DNA of 27,861 nucleotides from CAZNNH01 sp964574335 (GTDB lineage Bacteria > Acidobacteriota > Vicinamibacteria > Fen-336): NCBI GenBank assembly GCA_964574335.1, contig CAZNNH010000069.1, positions 1-27,861 on the forward strand, read 5' to 3'. Both the position numbers and the translations under genes were made by a program. Every line of letters begins with the position of its first letter. Position 1 is the stretch's first letter. The notes below the pieces were generated by a model. The model saw only the letters and a program-made list of their open reading frames with translations, did no database searches and was not told the origin of the DNA. Below, piece by piece: positions 8,117 to 14,986 of the stretch.

Positions 8117-9001
8117 TCAGACGAGGCCCGCGACGGGCTGGGGGGGGTCGAGGGAGTAGTCGTAGAAGCCCTTGCCGGACTTGCGTCCGAGCAGCCCGGC
8201 CTGCACCATCCGCCGCAGCAGCGGCGGTGGAGCGAAGCGGCGCTCCCGGAACTCGTCGAACATGATGTTGCCGATCGCCAGCAGGGTGTCGAGACCGACG
8301 AAATCGGCCAGCGTCAGCGGCCCCATGGGGTGACCACAGCCGAGGCGCATCCCGTCGTCGATGTCGGCGACCGACGCCACCCCTTCCTCCAGGGCACGCA
8401 CCGCGTCGAGCAGGAACGGGACCAGCAGGCGGTTCACGACGAAGCCGGTTCGGTCGGTGGTCTTGATCGCGGTCTTGCCCAGCGTCCCCACGAAGGTCAC
8501 GGCCGCCTGGTAGACCTCGGGGGCGGTGAGCGGCGAGCGGACCACCTCGACCAGCTTCATCAGCGGCACCGGGTTGAAGAAGTGGAGGCCCACCACCCGG
8601 CCGGCACGCCGCGTGGCCGTGGCCAGCTCCGTGATCGAGAGCGAGGAGGTGTTGCTGGCGAACCAGACCGGGGCCGGGCAAGCGGCATCCAGCTCCCGGA
8701 GCAGCTCACGCTTCGCCTCGAGGCTTTCGACCACGGCCTCGATGACCAGGTCGCAGCCGGCGAGCCTGGAGAGGTCCGTGGTGCCTTCCAGCCGCTCCTG
8801 GACCTCGCGCTTTCGCTCCTCGGTCAGCTTTCCCTTCGCCACGCCGCGGGCCAGCGACGAGTCGATACGGCCAAGCCCCTTCTGGAGCAGCTCCTCCGTG
8901 ACCTCGCGGACGGTCACCCGGTGCCCGGCCTCGGCACAGACCTGGGCGATCCCCGAGCCCATCTGGCCGCAACCCACGACGCCCACCCTCTCGATCGGCA
9001 T
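8117..9001 (-). CDS. 3-hydroxybutyryl-CoA dehydrogenase
   Basis: A 294-residue single-function NAD(P)-dependent dehydrogenase that interconverts 3-hydroxyacyl-CoA and 3-oxoacyl-CoA. The N-terminal Rossmann motif is GCGQMGSG (10-17). Catalytic residues of the family are in place: Ser119 (SNTSSL), His140 (HFFNPVP), Glu152 and Asn190 (FVVNR). The C-terminal domain carries the family's AxxxGxGxPMGP-like turn (GCGHPMGPLTLAD, 221-233) and ends KSGKGFYDY. The size fits Hbd/PaaH rather than the FadB fusion. It is the first gene of the minus-strand run and precedes the crotonase gene, so the two likely act in sequence. Confidence 0.92.
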   Translation of the reverse strand: MPIERVGVVGCGQMGSGIAQVCAEAGHRVTVREVTEELLQKGLGRIDSSLARGVAKGKLTEERKREVQERLEGTTDLSRLAGCDLVIEAVVESLEAKRELLRELDAACPAPVWFASNTSSLSITELATATRRAGRVVGLHFFNPVPLMKLVEVVRSPLTAPEVYQAAVTFVGTLGKTAIKTTDRTGFVVNRLLVPFLLDAVRALEEGVASVADIDDGMRLGCGHPMGPLTLADFVGLDTLLAIGNIMFDEFRERRFAPPPLLRRMVQAGLLGRKSGKGFYDYSLDPPQPVAGLV

Positions 9002-9092
9002 GCCGTCTCGCTTTCGGTGTTCCGAGGACGCCCCCTCTCGGGTCCCGCCCGGGGCCGCCGACCAATCTTCGGCCGGCCAGCGGAGGCGGCAA

Positions 9093-9098
9093 AGTATA
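9093..9098 (-). promoter_or_regulatory. Candidate -10 box for the hbd-led run
   Basis: TATACT on the minus strand (5 of 6 to TATAAT) lies 95 bp upstream of the hbd ATG in the divergent 147-bp gap. No convincing -35 accompanies it, so the assignment rests on one box and position. Confidence 0.35.
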
Positions 9099-9106
9099 GC
9101 ACGCTC

Positions 9107-9136
9107 TTGACTTTCAGCTCCGCGTGGGCATAGCCT
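9107..9136 (+). promoter_or_regulatory. Candidate promoter for the lipoprotein gene
   Basis: TTGACT (9107-9112) is followed after 18 nt by TAGCCT (9131-9136). The predicted start of transcription is only about 5-7 nt before the ATG at 9149, and no Shine-Dalgarno sequence precedes that ATG. The message may therefore be nearly leaderless. The -10 match is weak (3 of 6). Confidence 0.35.
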
Positions 9137-9148
9137 TGCAGCTCACGT

Positions 9149-10204
9149 ATGCGCTCCTTCGACCGGTGCCTGCTGCTGCTCGCGACCGTATCCTTGGCGG
9201 CCTGCAACAGCGAGTCCCCGAACCCGTTCACCGACCCCGGAAGGGCCTCGCCGCCGGCCGCGGGCGACCAGGTCGTCTTCACCTCCAACGGCTACGACCC
9301 GGCCCCGGGGCTGCCCCGCGACGCCTTCAGCGTCGACCCCGACAGCGCCACCACCACCCGACTCACCTACTGCAACCAGTCGGGCTCGGCGTGCGACACG
9401 GTCGAGGCGGTCCCCGCCCCCTCCGATCGCCAGCGGATGGCCTTCCGACGGATCTACCGGGACACCAACGGCGACGGGGTCCTCTCGACCGCCGACGCGG
9501 CGGAGCTGATCGTGGCCGACCTGACCCGTGGGGTCCAGGCGCCCGTGATCCGCGAGATGTGGGATGTCAACGGCGTGGGCTGGTTCGGCGACACCGAGAT
9601 CGTCTTCTCCGCGACCGTCACCGGACAGCAGAGCGAAAACCTGTTCGTCATGAGCTTCGACGGCACCAACCGCACCGCCCTCACCGATGACGCCGCCTCG
9701 CCCACCCGGGAGCGGCGCCCGACCTTCGGCCACGCCGGGCAGGCCGTGGTCTACGAGCGGATCGAGTCGGACGGCAAAGGGACGCTCTGGGCCTTTCCGC
9801 AGGCGATCCAGGTCACCTTCGGTGGACCCGGCTCCGACCCGCTTCCGGGGACCCCCTACGTGGTGGGCTGCGACGCCGACCCGGTCTTCGCGCCCGACGA
9901 CTCGGCCATCGCCTTCCGGCGGCTGAGCGCCGTGAGCGGCGACGGCCGGGGCCGCTGGGCCATCATGACGGTGCTCACCCTGCCCGACGACGATGGGACC
10001 TACGAGATCCGCGAGGTCCTGCCGGGTGACCGATACCGCGGCGCTCCCGACTGGGGATCGGGCGGGATCCTGTTCGAGGAGGGCGCTGCCGACGGCTCGA
10101 CGGAGCTGGTCGTGGTCCAGGCCGACGGCTCTGGACGGCGGGTGGTGGGCCGGACCGACTCCTCCCACGCCGCCACCTACCCCCACTGGCTGGCCCAACC
10201 CTAG
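9149..10204 (+). CDS. Lipoprotein with TolB-like beta-propeller (PD40) repeats
   Basis: A 351-residue exported protein. A lipoprotein signal is clear: positive N-terminus, hydrophobic run, lipobox LAAC with Cys19. The mature part has recurring propeller-blade patterns such as VVFTSNGYD, IVFSATV, LFVMSFDGTNRTALT, IAFRRLS and LVVVQADGSGRRVV, as in TolB/PD40 proteins. One blade carries an insertion, DTNGDGVLSTAD (105-116), that matches a canonical EF-hand/dockerin-type calcium loop with acidic or polar residues at loop positions 1, 3, 5, 9 and 12. TolB itself also has an N-terminal alpha/beta domain that is absent here, so this is not TolB. The ligand and role are unknown. It is transcribed divergently from hbd and convergently with the small membrane protein, 15 bp away. 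Confidence 0.8.
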   Translation: MRSFDRCLLLLATVSLAACNSESPNPFTDPGRASPPAAGDQVVFTSNGYDPAPGLPRDAFSVDPDSATTTRLTYCNQSGSACDTVEAVPAPSDRQRMAFRRIYRDTNGDGVLSTADAAELIVADLTRGVQAPVIREMWDVNGVGWFGDTEIVFSATVTGQQSENLFVMSFDGTNRTALTDDAASPTRERRPTFGHAGQAVVYERIESDGKGTLWAFPQAIQVTFGGPGSDPLPGTPYVVGCDADPVFAPDDSAIAFRRLSAVSGDGRGRWAIMTVLTLPDDDGTYEIREVLPGDRYRGAPDWGSGGILFEEGAADGSTELVVVQADGSGRRVVGRTDSSHAATYPHWLAQP

Positions 10205-10219
10205 GCGGACGCGGCCCGC

Positions 10220-10393
10220 TCAGTTCGGGAACGGGTACATCAGCCAGCCGACCACCAGCGCGGACGCCACGAAGGCGCCGAAGACCTTCAAGGCGAAGCG
10301 GGCCCGGCCCGGCCACTCGTCGCGCAGCAGGGTGGCGAAGACCGTGGAGACCAGCAGCGAGAAGACCAGCAGGTTGACCAGATGGCTCTTCAC
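10220..10393 (-). CDS. Small two-helix membrane protein (57 residues)
   Basis: A short gene starting at GTG, overlapping the upstream DUF6677-type stop by 4 bp (GTGA), and ending at a TGA 15 bp from the convergent lipoprotein gene. The product has two hydrophobic segments (about 4-24 and 36-53) separated by a charged turn, RDEWPGRAR (24-32), and ends MYPFPN. Coupling to the upstream gene and clean helical hydrophobicity argue that it is translated. I do not recognise a named family. The likely job is as a partner or accessory of the neighbouring membrane protein. Confidence 0.66.
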   Translation of the reverse strand: MKSHLVNLLVFSLLVSTVFATLLRDEWPGRARFALKVFGAFVASALVVGWLMYPFPN

Positions 10394-10782
10394 GGCTTCC
10401 GTCCGAGGGCTGTGTCGTGGGCGTCGAGGATCACCAGCACGTTGAGCAGGCCCCCGACCTCGGTGAAGGTGTTCCCGTACTCGTGGGTGATCGCGGTCAC
10501 GTCCTGGGACAGACCCGCGCCGAAGCCGAGGGTGCGCGCGGCCAGATACGGCAGCCCCAGCGCCATCTGGGCGAGGGAACGCAGCAGGGAGAGCGGGTCG
10601 TCGAACCCCAGGTACATCTTGAGGCGCGCCTTCATCGCCACGCCCAGCAGGAACAGCCCGCCGATGCAGACCAGGAAGATCAGCCCCTTGGAGCGCCGGC
10701 CCAGATAGAAATGGCCGGCCCCTGGTAGCAGCCAGGCGAACAGGCAGGCCGGCACGACCGCGGCACGTCTCGGCTCGGGCAA
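10390..10782 (-). CDS. DUF6677-type small integral membrane protein
   Basis: A 130-residue membrane protein. It opens with a hydrophobic segment containing WLLPGAGHFYLGRR (17-30), the TM2-like pattern of proteins with a small GxGxxYLGR hairpin, followed by a second helix (about 33-50), a loop, a segment around 70-85, and a C-terminal hydrophobic part ending NVLVILDAHDTALGRK (114-129). This pattern fits the DUF6677 family as I recall it from acidobacterial genomes; the function is unknown. The start is a TTG with GGTGGAGG about 4 nt upstream, about 50 nt after the predicted transcription start. It is transcribed with the 57-residue gene that overlaps its end. Confidence 0.7.
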   Translation of the reverse strand: MPEPRRAAVVPACLFAWLLPGAGHFYLGRRSKGLIFLVCIGGLFLLGVAMKARLKMYLGFDDPLSLLRSLAQMALGLPYLAARTLGFGAGLSQDVTAITHEYGNTFTEVGGLLNVLVILDAHDTALGRKP

Positions 10783-10840
10783 CTCGCCTCCACCCCGCGG
10801 GGAGACTCGATCGAGGGCTCCCGTAGCGGGGAAACGAGCG

Positions 10841-10917
10841 ATCTTAGCGATGCCGGGCGTGACCCGTCAAGCCAAGGGCTCCGTCGATTGACGGGTGATG
10901 GAGCTTGTTCCTATGAT
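10841..10917. promoter_or_regulatory. Mirror-image divergent promoter pair
   Basis: Plus strand: TTGACG (10888-10893), 18 nt, TATGAT (10912-10917), leading to the S55-type gene. Minus strand: TTGACG (10870 down to 10865), 18 nt, TAAGAT (10846 down to 10841), leading to the DUF6677-type gene. The two -35 boxes with their next three bases form a perfect 9-bp inverted repeat, ACCCGTCAA (10862-10870) and TTGACGGGT (10888-10896), 17 nt apart. Either the symmetry reflects two strong promoters back to back, or the repeat is also an operator that would shut both off. Confidence 0.7.
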
Positions 10918-10946
10918 GGATCGATCGAGGAAGAGACCCCCAACCG

Positions 10947-12767
10947 ATGCCATCCCCACTGCTCAGGTTCCTGCTGGTCGTGGCCAGCCTCGTTGTCGTC
11001 CCCTCGCTCTCGGCCACCGAGGTGCTTCCGCTGGATCAGGTCAAGCCGGGCATGTCGGGGATCGGCCGGACGGTCTTCGAGGGGACCCGCGTCGATGAGT
11101 TCCAGGTCCACATCCTGGGCGTGCTCCAGAACACGGGGCCCAAGCGGAGCATGATCCTGGCCCGCCTCGAGGGCGGACCGCTGGCCGAGACCGGCGTGAT
11201 CGCGGGCATGAGCGGCAGCCCGGTGCTGATCGACGGCAAGCTGGTGGGCGCGGTGGCCTACGGCTTCGCCTTCTCCAAGGAGACGATTGCCGGGATCACG
11301 CCGATCGGTGAGATGCTCGAGGTCACCGAGACCGAAGCGCCGCGGGCCGCCTCGGCCCGTTTCCCGCTGCCGCTCCGAGAGCGCGGCCTCTCCTTGCCGC
11401 TGGATCGGGAGGCCTTCGTGGCCGCCGTGGCGCGTTCCCTGCCCAAGGTCACGCCGGCGCTCGGCGGCCTCCCCGACCGCCTGGGCGGGGCCTCCCTCCA
11501 GCCCCTGCCCTTGCCCCTCGTCTTCTCCGGCTTCGACCCCTCGGCCTTCGAGTGGGCGCGCGGGGTCTTTGCCCCTCTCGGCTTCGCTCCGATCCTGGGC
11601 GGCGCGCCGGCGGAGAGAGAGCCGGGCCCAACGGCGCCGCTCGAGCCGGGCGGCGCGCTGGGCGTCTCGCTGATCGAGGGCGACCTCGACGTCTCGGTCA
11701 CCGGCACCATCACCTGCATCGACGGCGACCGGGTCTATGCCTTCGGCCACCCCTTCTACAACCTCGGGCCCACCCAGTTCCCGATGAAGACCGCCTATGT
11801 CTACTCGGTCTTCCCCAGCCTCTACCAGTCGTGGAAGATCGCGGCGTCGAGGGACGCGGTCGGCACCGTCGTGCAGGACCGCACCGCCGCCATCGCGGGA
11901 CGGATCGGGCCGACGCCGAAGATGATCCCGGTGACCGCCAGGCTGACCACCAGCCGTGGTCAGGAGCTCACCCACTCGTTCCGCATCGTGGATGACGAGC
12001 TCTTCAGCCCGGTGCTCGCCTACATGGCCCTTCTCTCCGTGCTGCAGGCCAACGAGCGGGCCTACGGCACCTCCACGATGAGCATCGACGCCACCCTCAC
12101 CTTGGAGGACGGCCGCACGGTGGAGGTCTCCGACCTGTTCACCAACAACCAGCCGGCGGTGCAGGCGGCGGCCCTGGTGGCGGCCCCGATGGCGTACCTG
12201 ATGGCCAACGACCTGGCCCCGGTCCGCGTCGACTCGGTCGACGTCCAGATCGCGTCCCAGGAGACGGTGAAGAGCGCGGTCCTGGAGCGCGCCTGGGTGG
12301 AGAAGAGAGGGCCCACCGTGAGGCCCGGCTCCGACCTGCTGCTGCGCCTCCAGCTTCGCACCTACCGTGGGGAGACGCTCGACGAGAGCATCCAGGTCCA
12401 GGTCCCCGAGACCGCCGCCGGTCGGTACACGCTGCTGGTGGCCGACGGGGCCTCGATGACGGCCGTCGAGCAGCGCGAGATGAGGCAGCCCTTCGTCCCC
12501 CGCAACCTGGGCCAGTTGGTCCGCGCCATCAACAGCCTGCGGCGCAACAGCCACATCTACGCACGTCTCCTCAAGGCGGAGGACGGCGCCGTGGTGGGGG
12601 GTGAGTACATGCAGTCTCTGCCTCCCTCCGTCCTCTCCGTGCTGGGCGCAGCCGATCCGGGCGCCCCTGCCATTCGAGTCCGCACCAGCTCCGTCTGGGA
12701 CCACGACCTCCCCCTGGACTACGTGGTCTCGGGAGCCTTCCGGTTGCCGATCCTGGTCGAGCGTTGA
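10947..12767 (+). CDS. Secreted SpoIVB/S55-type peptidase-domain protein
   Basis: A 606-residue exported protein with a signal peptide (hydrophobic 6-22, likely cut near 23). GMSGSPVLIDGKLVGAV (87-103) closely matches the catalytic-serine segment of SpoIVB-type S55 peptidases, giving Ser89. GTITCIDGDRVYAFGHPF (253-270) matches the SpoIVB histidine segment, giving His268. Glu75 sits about where SpoIVB has its catalytic Asp, 14 rather than 15 residues before the serine. In SpoIVB the histidine segment comes before the serine segment; here the order is reversed. The C-terminal half (about 330-600) is beta-rich without a family I can name. Activity is inferred, not shown. The gene starts the plus-strand trio and is followed after 14 bp by the propeller protein. 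Confidence 0.8.
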   Translation: MPSPLLRFLLVVASLVVVPSLSATEVLPLDQVKPGMSGIGRTVFEGTRVDEFQVHILGVLQNTGPKRSMILARLEGGPLAETGVIAGMSGSPVLIDGKLVGAVAYGFAFSKETIAGITPIGEMLEVTETEAPRAASARFPLPLRERGLSLPLDREAFVAAVARSLPKVTPALGGLPDRLGGASLQPLPLPLVFSGFDPSAFEWARGVFAPLGFAPILGGAPAEREPGPTAPLEPGGALGVSLIEGDLDVSVTGTITCIDGDRVYAFGHPFYNLGPTQFPMKTAYVYSVFPSLYQSWKIAASRDAVGTVVQDRTAAIAGRIGPTPKMIPVTARLTTSRGQELTHSFRIVDDELFSPVLAYMALLSVLQANERAYGTSTMSIDATLTLEDGRTVEVSDLFTNNQPAVQAAALVAAPMAYLMANDLAPVRVDSVDVQIASQETVKSAVLERAWVEKRGPTVRPGSDLLLRLQLRTYRGETLDESIQVQVPETAAGRYTLLVADGASMTAVEQREMRQPFVPRNLGQLVRAINSLRRNSHIYARLLKAEDGAVVGGEYMQSLPPSVLSVLGAADPGAPAIRVRTSSVWDHDLPLDYVVSGAFRLPILVER

Positions 12768-12781
12768 CCGCGGGAGCTTCC

Positions 12782-14980
12782 ATGTCCGAGCGAGCCTTGA
12801 TCGTCGTGTCTCTACTCCTCGTCTTCGCCCCCGTCCCCTCGCCGGGAGCCGAGCCCCGCTTCTGGGAGCTCGACACCTCCCGCGACTTCCTGGAGGGCAC
12901 GGTCGAGGGACTCTCGATCGAGTCCTCGGGGAAGCTGGCGCTCTCGCCGGGGGTCCGCCTTCTGGCCGACGTCGACCTGCCTCTGGTGTGGGCCCTGGCG
13001 CGGGGCCGCGATGGGGCGCTCTTCGCCGGCACCGGCAACGAAGGCAAGGTGCTGCGGCTCGAGGGTGGGGAGACGACCCCCTACTCGACCGGCGAGCTCG
13101 AGGTACACGCGCTCGCGGTGGGTCCTGACGGGCGGCTCTACGCCGGCAGCTCTCCCGACGGGGCGGTCTACGTGATCGCGGAGGACGGTGCCACCACCAC
13201 CTTCTACGACCCGCCGGAGAAGTACATCTGGGGGCTGGCCTTCGACGGCGAAGGGAACCTCTTCCTGGCCACCGGCGTCGAGGGGCGCCTGTACCGCGTC
13301 GACCGGGACGGGAACGCGAAGCTGATGCTCGAGTCCGCCGAGACGCACCTGACCGCCCTGGTCGCCGACTCCCGCGGCAACGTCTACGCCGGCAGCTCTC
13401 CCGGCGGCATCGTCTACCGTGTCGATCGCGCCGGCCAGGTCTTCGTCCTCCTCGACTCGGACTATCGCGAGCTCAAGGCGCTCGCCCTGGGCCCCGACGG
13501 CAGCCTGTACGTCGCCGGCATCGATGGAGAGGGGCCGGCCGAGGCCGCCGCGTCGCCCGCGGTTCAGGCGGTGCCGGTGCTGGCGACCGAGACCACCGTC
13601 ACCGTCACCGCCAGCGCCCCCGGGCCCGCCGCCGCCCCGTCCCCGGCCCCGGCCCCAACGCCGACTCCCGCCCCCTCGGGCGGCAGCAAGGGGGGGGTGA
13701 TCCGCATCCATCCGGGCGGCGAGGTGGAGACGTTGTGGACGTCCCGGGAGGACATGCCGCAGTCGCTCGCCTGGACGCCACAGGGGTGCCTGGTCGGCAC
13801 CGGGGACCAGGGGCGGGTGTTCCTGGTACGCGACGACCAGACCTGGTCGATGCTCCTCACCTACCCCGGTCAGCAGGTGACGTCGATGGTTCCGGGGGAA
13901 GACGGTGGCTTCATCGTAGCCGTCTCGAACCCAGGCAAGGTCTACCTCCAGCAGCGCCCTCCCGGATCCAGCGGAACCTTCACCTCGAAGGTCCAGGACA
14001 CGGGGACGGTGTCGGCCTGGGGCCAGGTCCGCTGGAGGGTGTCGGTCCCCGCCGAGGGCCGGGTGGAGATCCAGACCCGCAGCGGCAACACCGGGGCGCC
14101 GGACGGCAACTGGTCGGCCTGGTCGCCGGTCTATGAACGCGGCTCCGGCAGCCCGGTGACCAGCCCGTCGGCCCGCTTCGCCCAGGTGCGGGCGGTGCTG
14201 GTCGGGAGCGGTGCCGGCTCGCCGACTCTCGACTCGGTCGCCCTCTCCTACCTTCAGCGGAACCTGCGCCCGTCGCTGACCAGCATCCTGGTGCATCCTC
14301 CGGGAGTGGTTTTCCAGCAGCCCCTCGGCGTCAACGCCCAGGAGCAGATCCTGGGGCTAGGACCCGGCCAGGAGCCGAAGCCCACCGAGATCGAGGCCGC
14401 CACCCGACAGCAGATGCCGCCCGCCATCACCTTCAGCCGCCGACTCTATCGAAGGGGGATGCAGACCTTCTCGTGGAACGCAGCCGATCCCAACGGCGAC
14501 CAGCTCCGCTACGACGTGCAGTACCGCCCGGCAGGGGACGCTCGGTTCCGCCTGCTACGCGAGGGGCTCGACGACTCGGTGCTGGCCTGGGACACCTCCA
14601 CGGTCCCGAACGGCCGCTACGTGATCCGGGTCACCGCCACGGACGAGCCGGACAACCCCCCCGCCCTGGCGCTTTCCGGAAGCCGCGAGAGCGAGGCGTT
14701 CGAGGTCGACAACACGCCGCCGGTGGTGGAGGCGCGCCGCTCGGGCGACCGGGTCGAGGTGCGCGTGCACGACGACACCAGCCTGATCCGCTATGCCGAG
14801 TACTCCGTGAACGGAAGCCCCTGGCGGGCGGTCCATCCCAAGGACGGCATCTGCGACTCTCTCGAGGAGGAGTTCGAGATCGCTCCCGAGAGACCGTCTG
14901 GGCCGGGGCCCCACCTCTTCGTGGTGCGGGCGAGCGACCGTCTGGGCAACCTGGCCACCGCGCAGGTCGAGCTTCCCTGA
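12782..14980 (+). CDS. Secreted beta-propeller and Fn3-like multidomain protein
   Basis: A 732-residue exported protein with a signal peptide (cleavage near Gly-Ala 22-23). Residues about 60-400 hold NHL/WD40-like blades with repeated patterns such as LFAGTGNEGKVLRL, LYAGSSPDGAVYVI, LFLATGVEGRLYRV and VYAGSSPGGIVYRV. One blade is split by a disordered Ala/Pro/Thr-rich insertion at about 251-304. A beta-sandwich-like region follows (about 400-490), then an Fn3-like domain (about 558-645) and a final Ig-like domain starting NTPPVVEA (644-651). No catalytic motif is seen; a binding or scaffold role is likely. The ATG has GGGAG at good spacing and begins the signal peptide directly; a TTG at 12764 overlapping the previous stop is the alternative start. 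Confidence 0.75.
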   Translation: MSERALIVVSLLLVFAPVPSPGAEPRFWELDTSRDFLEGTVEGLSIESSGKLALSPGVRLLADVDLPLVWALARGRDGALFAGTGNEGKVLRLEGGETTPYSTGELEVHALAVGPDGRLYAGSSPDGAVYVIAEDGATTTFYDPPEKYIWGLAFDGEGNLFLATGVEGRLYRVDRDGNAKLMLESAETHLTALVADSRGNVYAGSSPGGIVYRVDRAGQVFVLLDSDYRELKALALGPDGSLYVAGIDGEGPAEAAASPAVQAVPVLATETTVTVTASAPGPAAAPSPAPAPTPTPAPSGGSKGGVIRIHPGGEVETLWTSREDMPQSLAWTPQGCLVGTGDQGRVFLVRDDQTWSMLLTYPGQQVTSMVPGEDGGFIVAVSNPGKVYLQQRPPGSSGTFTSKVQDTGTVSAWGQVRWRVSVPAEGRVEIQTRSGNTGAPDGNWSAWSPVYERGSGSPVTSPSARFAQVRAVLVGSGAGSPTLDSVALSYLQRNLRPSLTSILVHPPGVVFQQPLGVNAQEQILGLGPGQEPKPTEIEAATRQQMPPAITFSRRLYRRGMQTFSWNAADPNGDQLRYDVQYRPAGDARFRLLREGLDDSVLAWDTSTVPNGRYVIRVTATDEPDNPPALALSGSRESEAFEVDNTPPVVEARRSGDRVEVRVHDDTSLIRYAEYSVNGSPWRAVHPKDGICDSLEEEFEIAPERPSGPGPHLFVVRASDRLGNLATAQVELP

Positions 14981-14986
14981 GCCGGG

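Noticed and set aside
10911..12704. Long open frame on the minus strand opposite the S55-type gene
   Set aside because: It is an antisense shadow of high-GC coding DNA, rich in Arg/Gly/His/Gln with no signal, domain or ribosome site.
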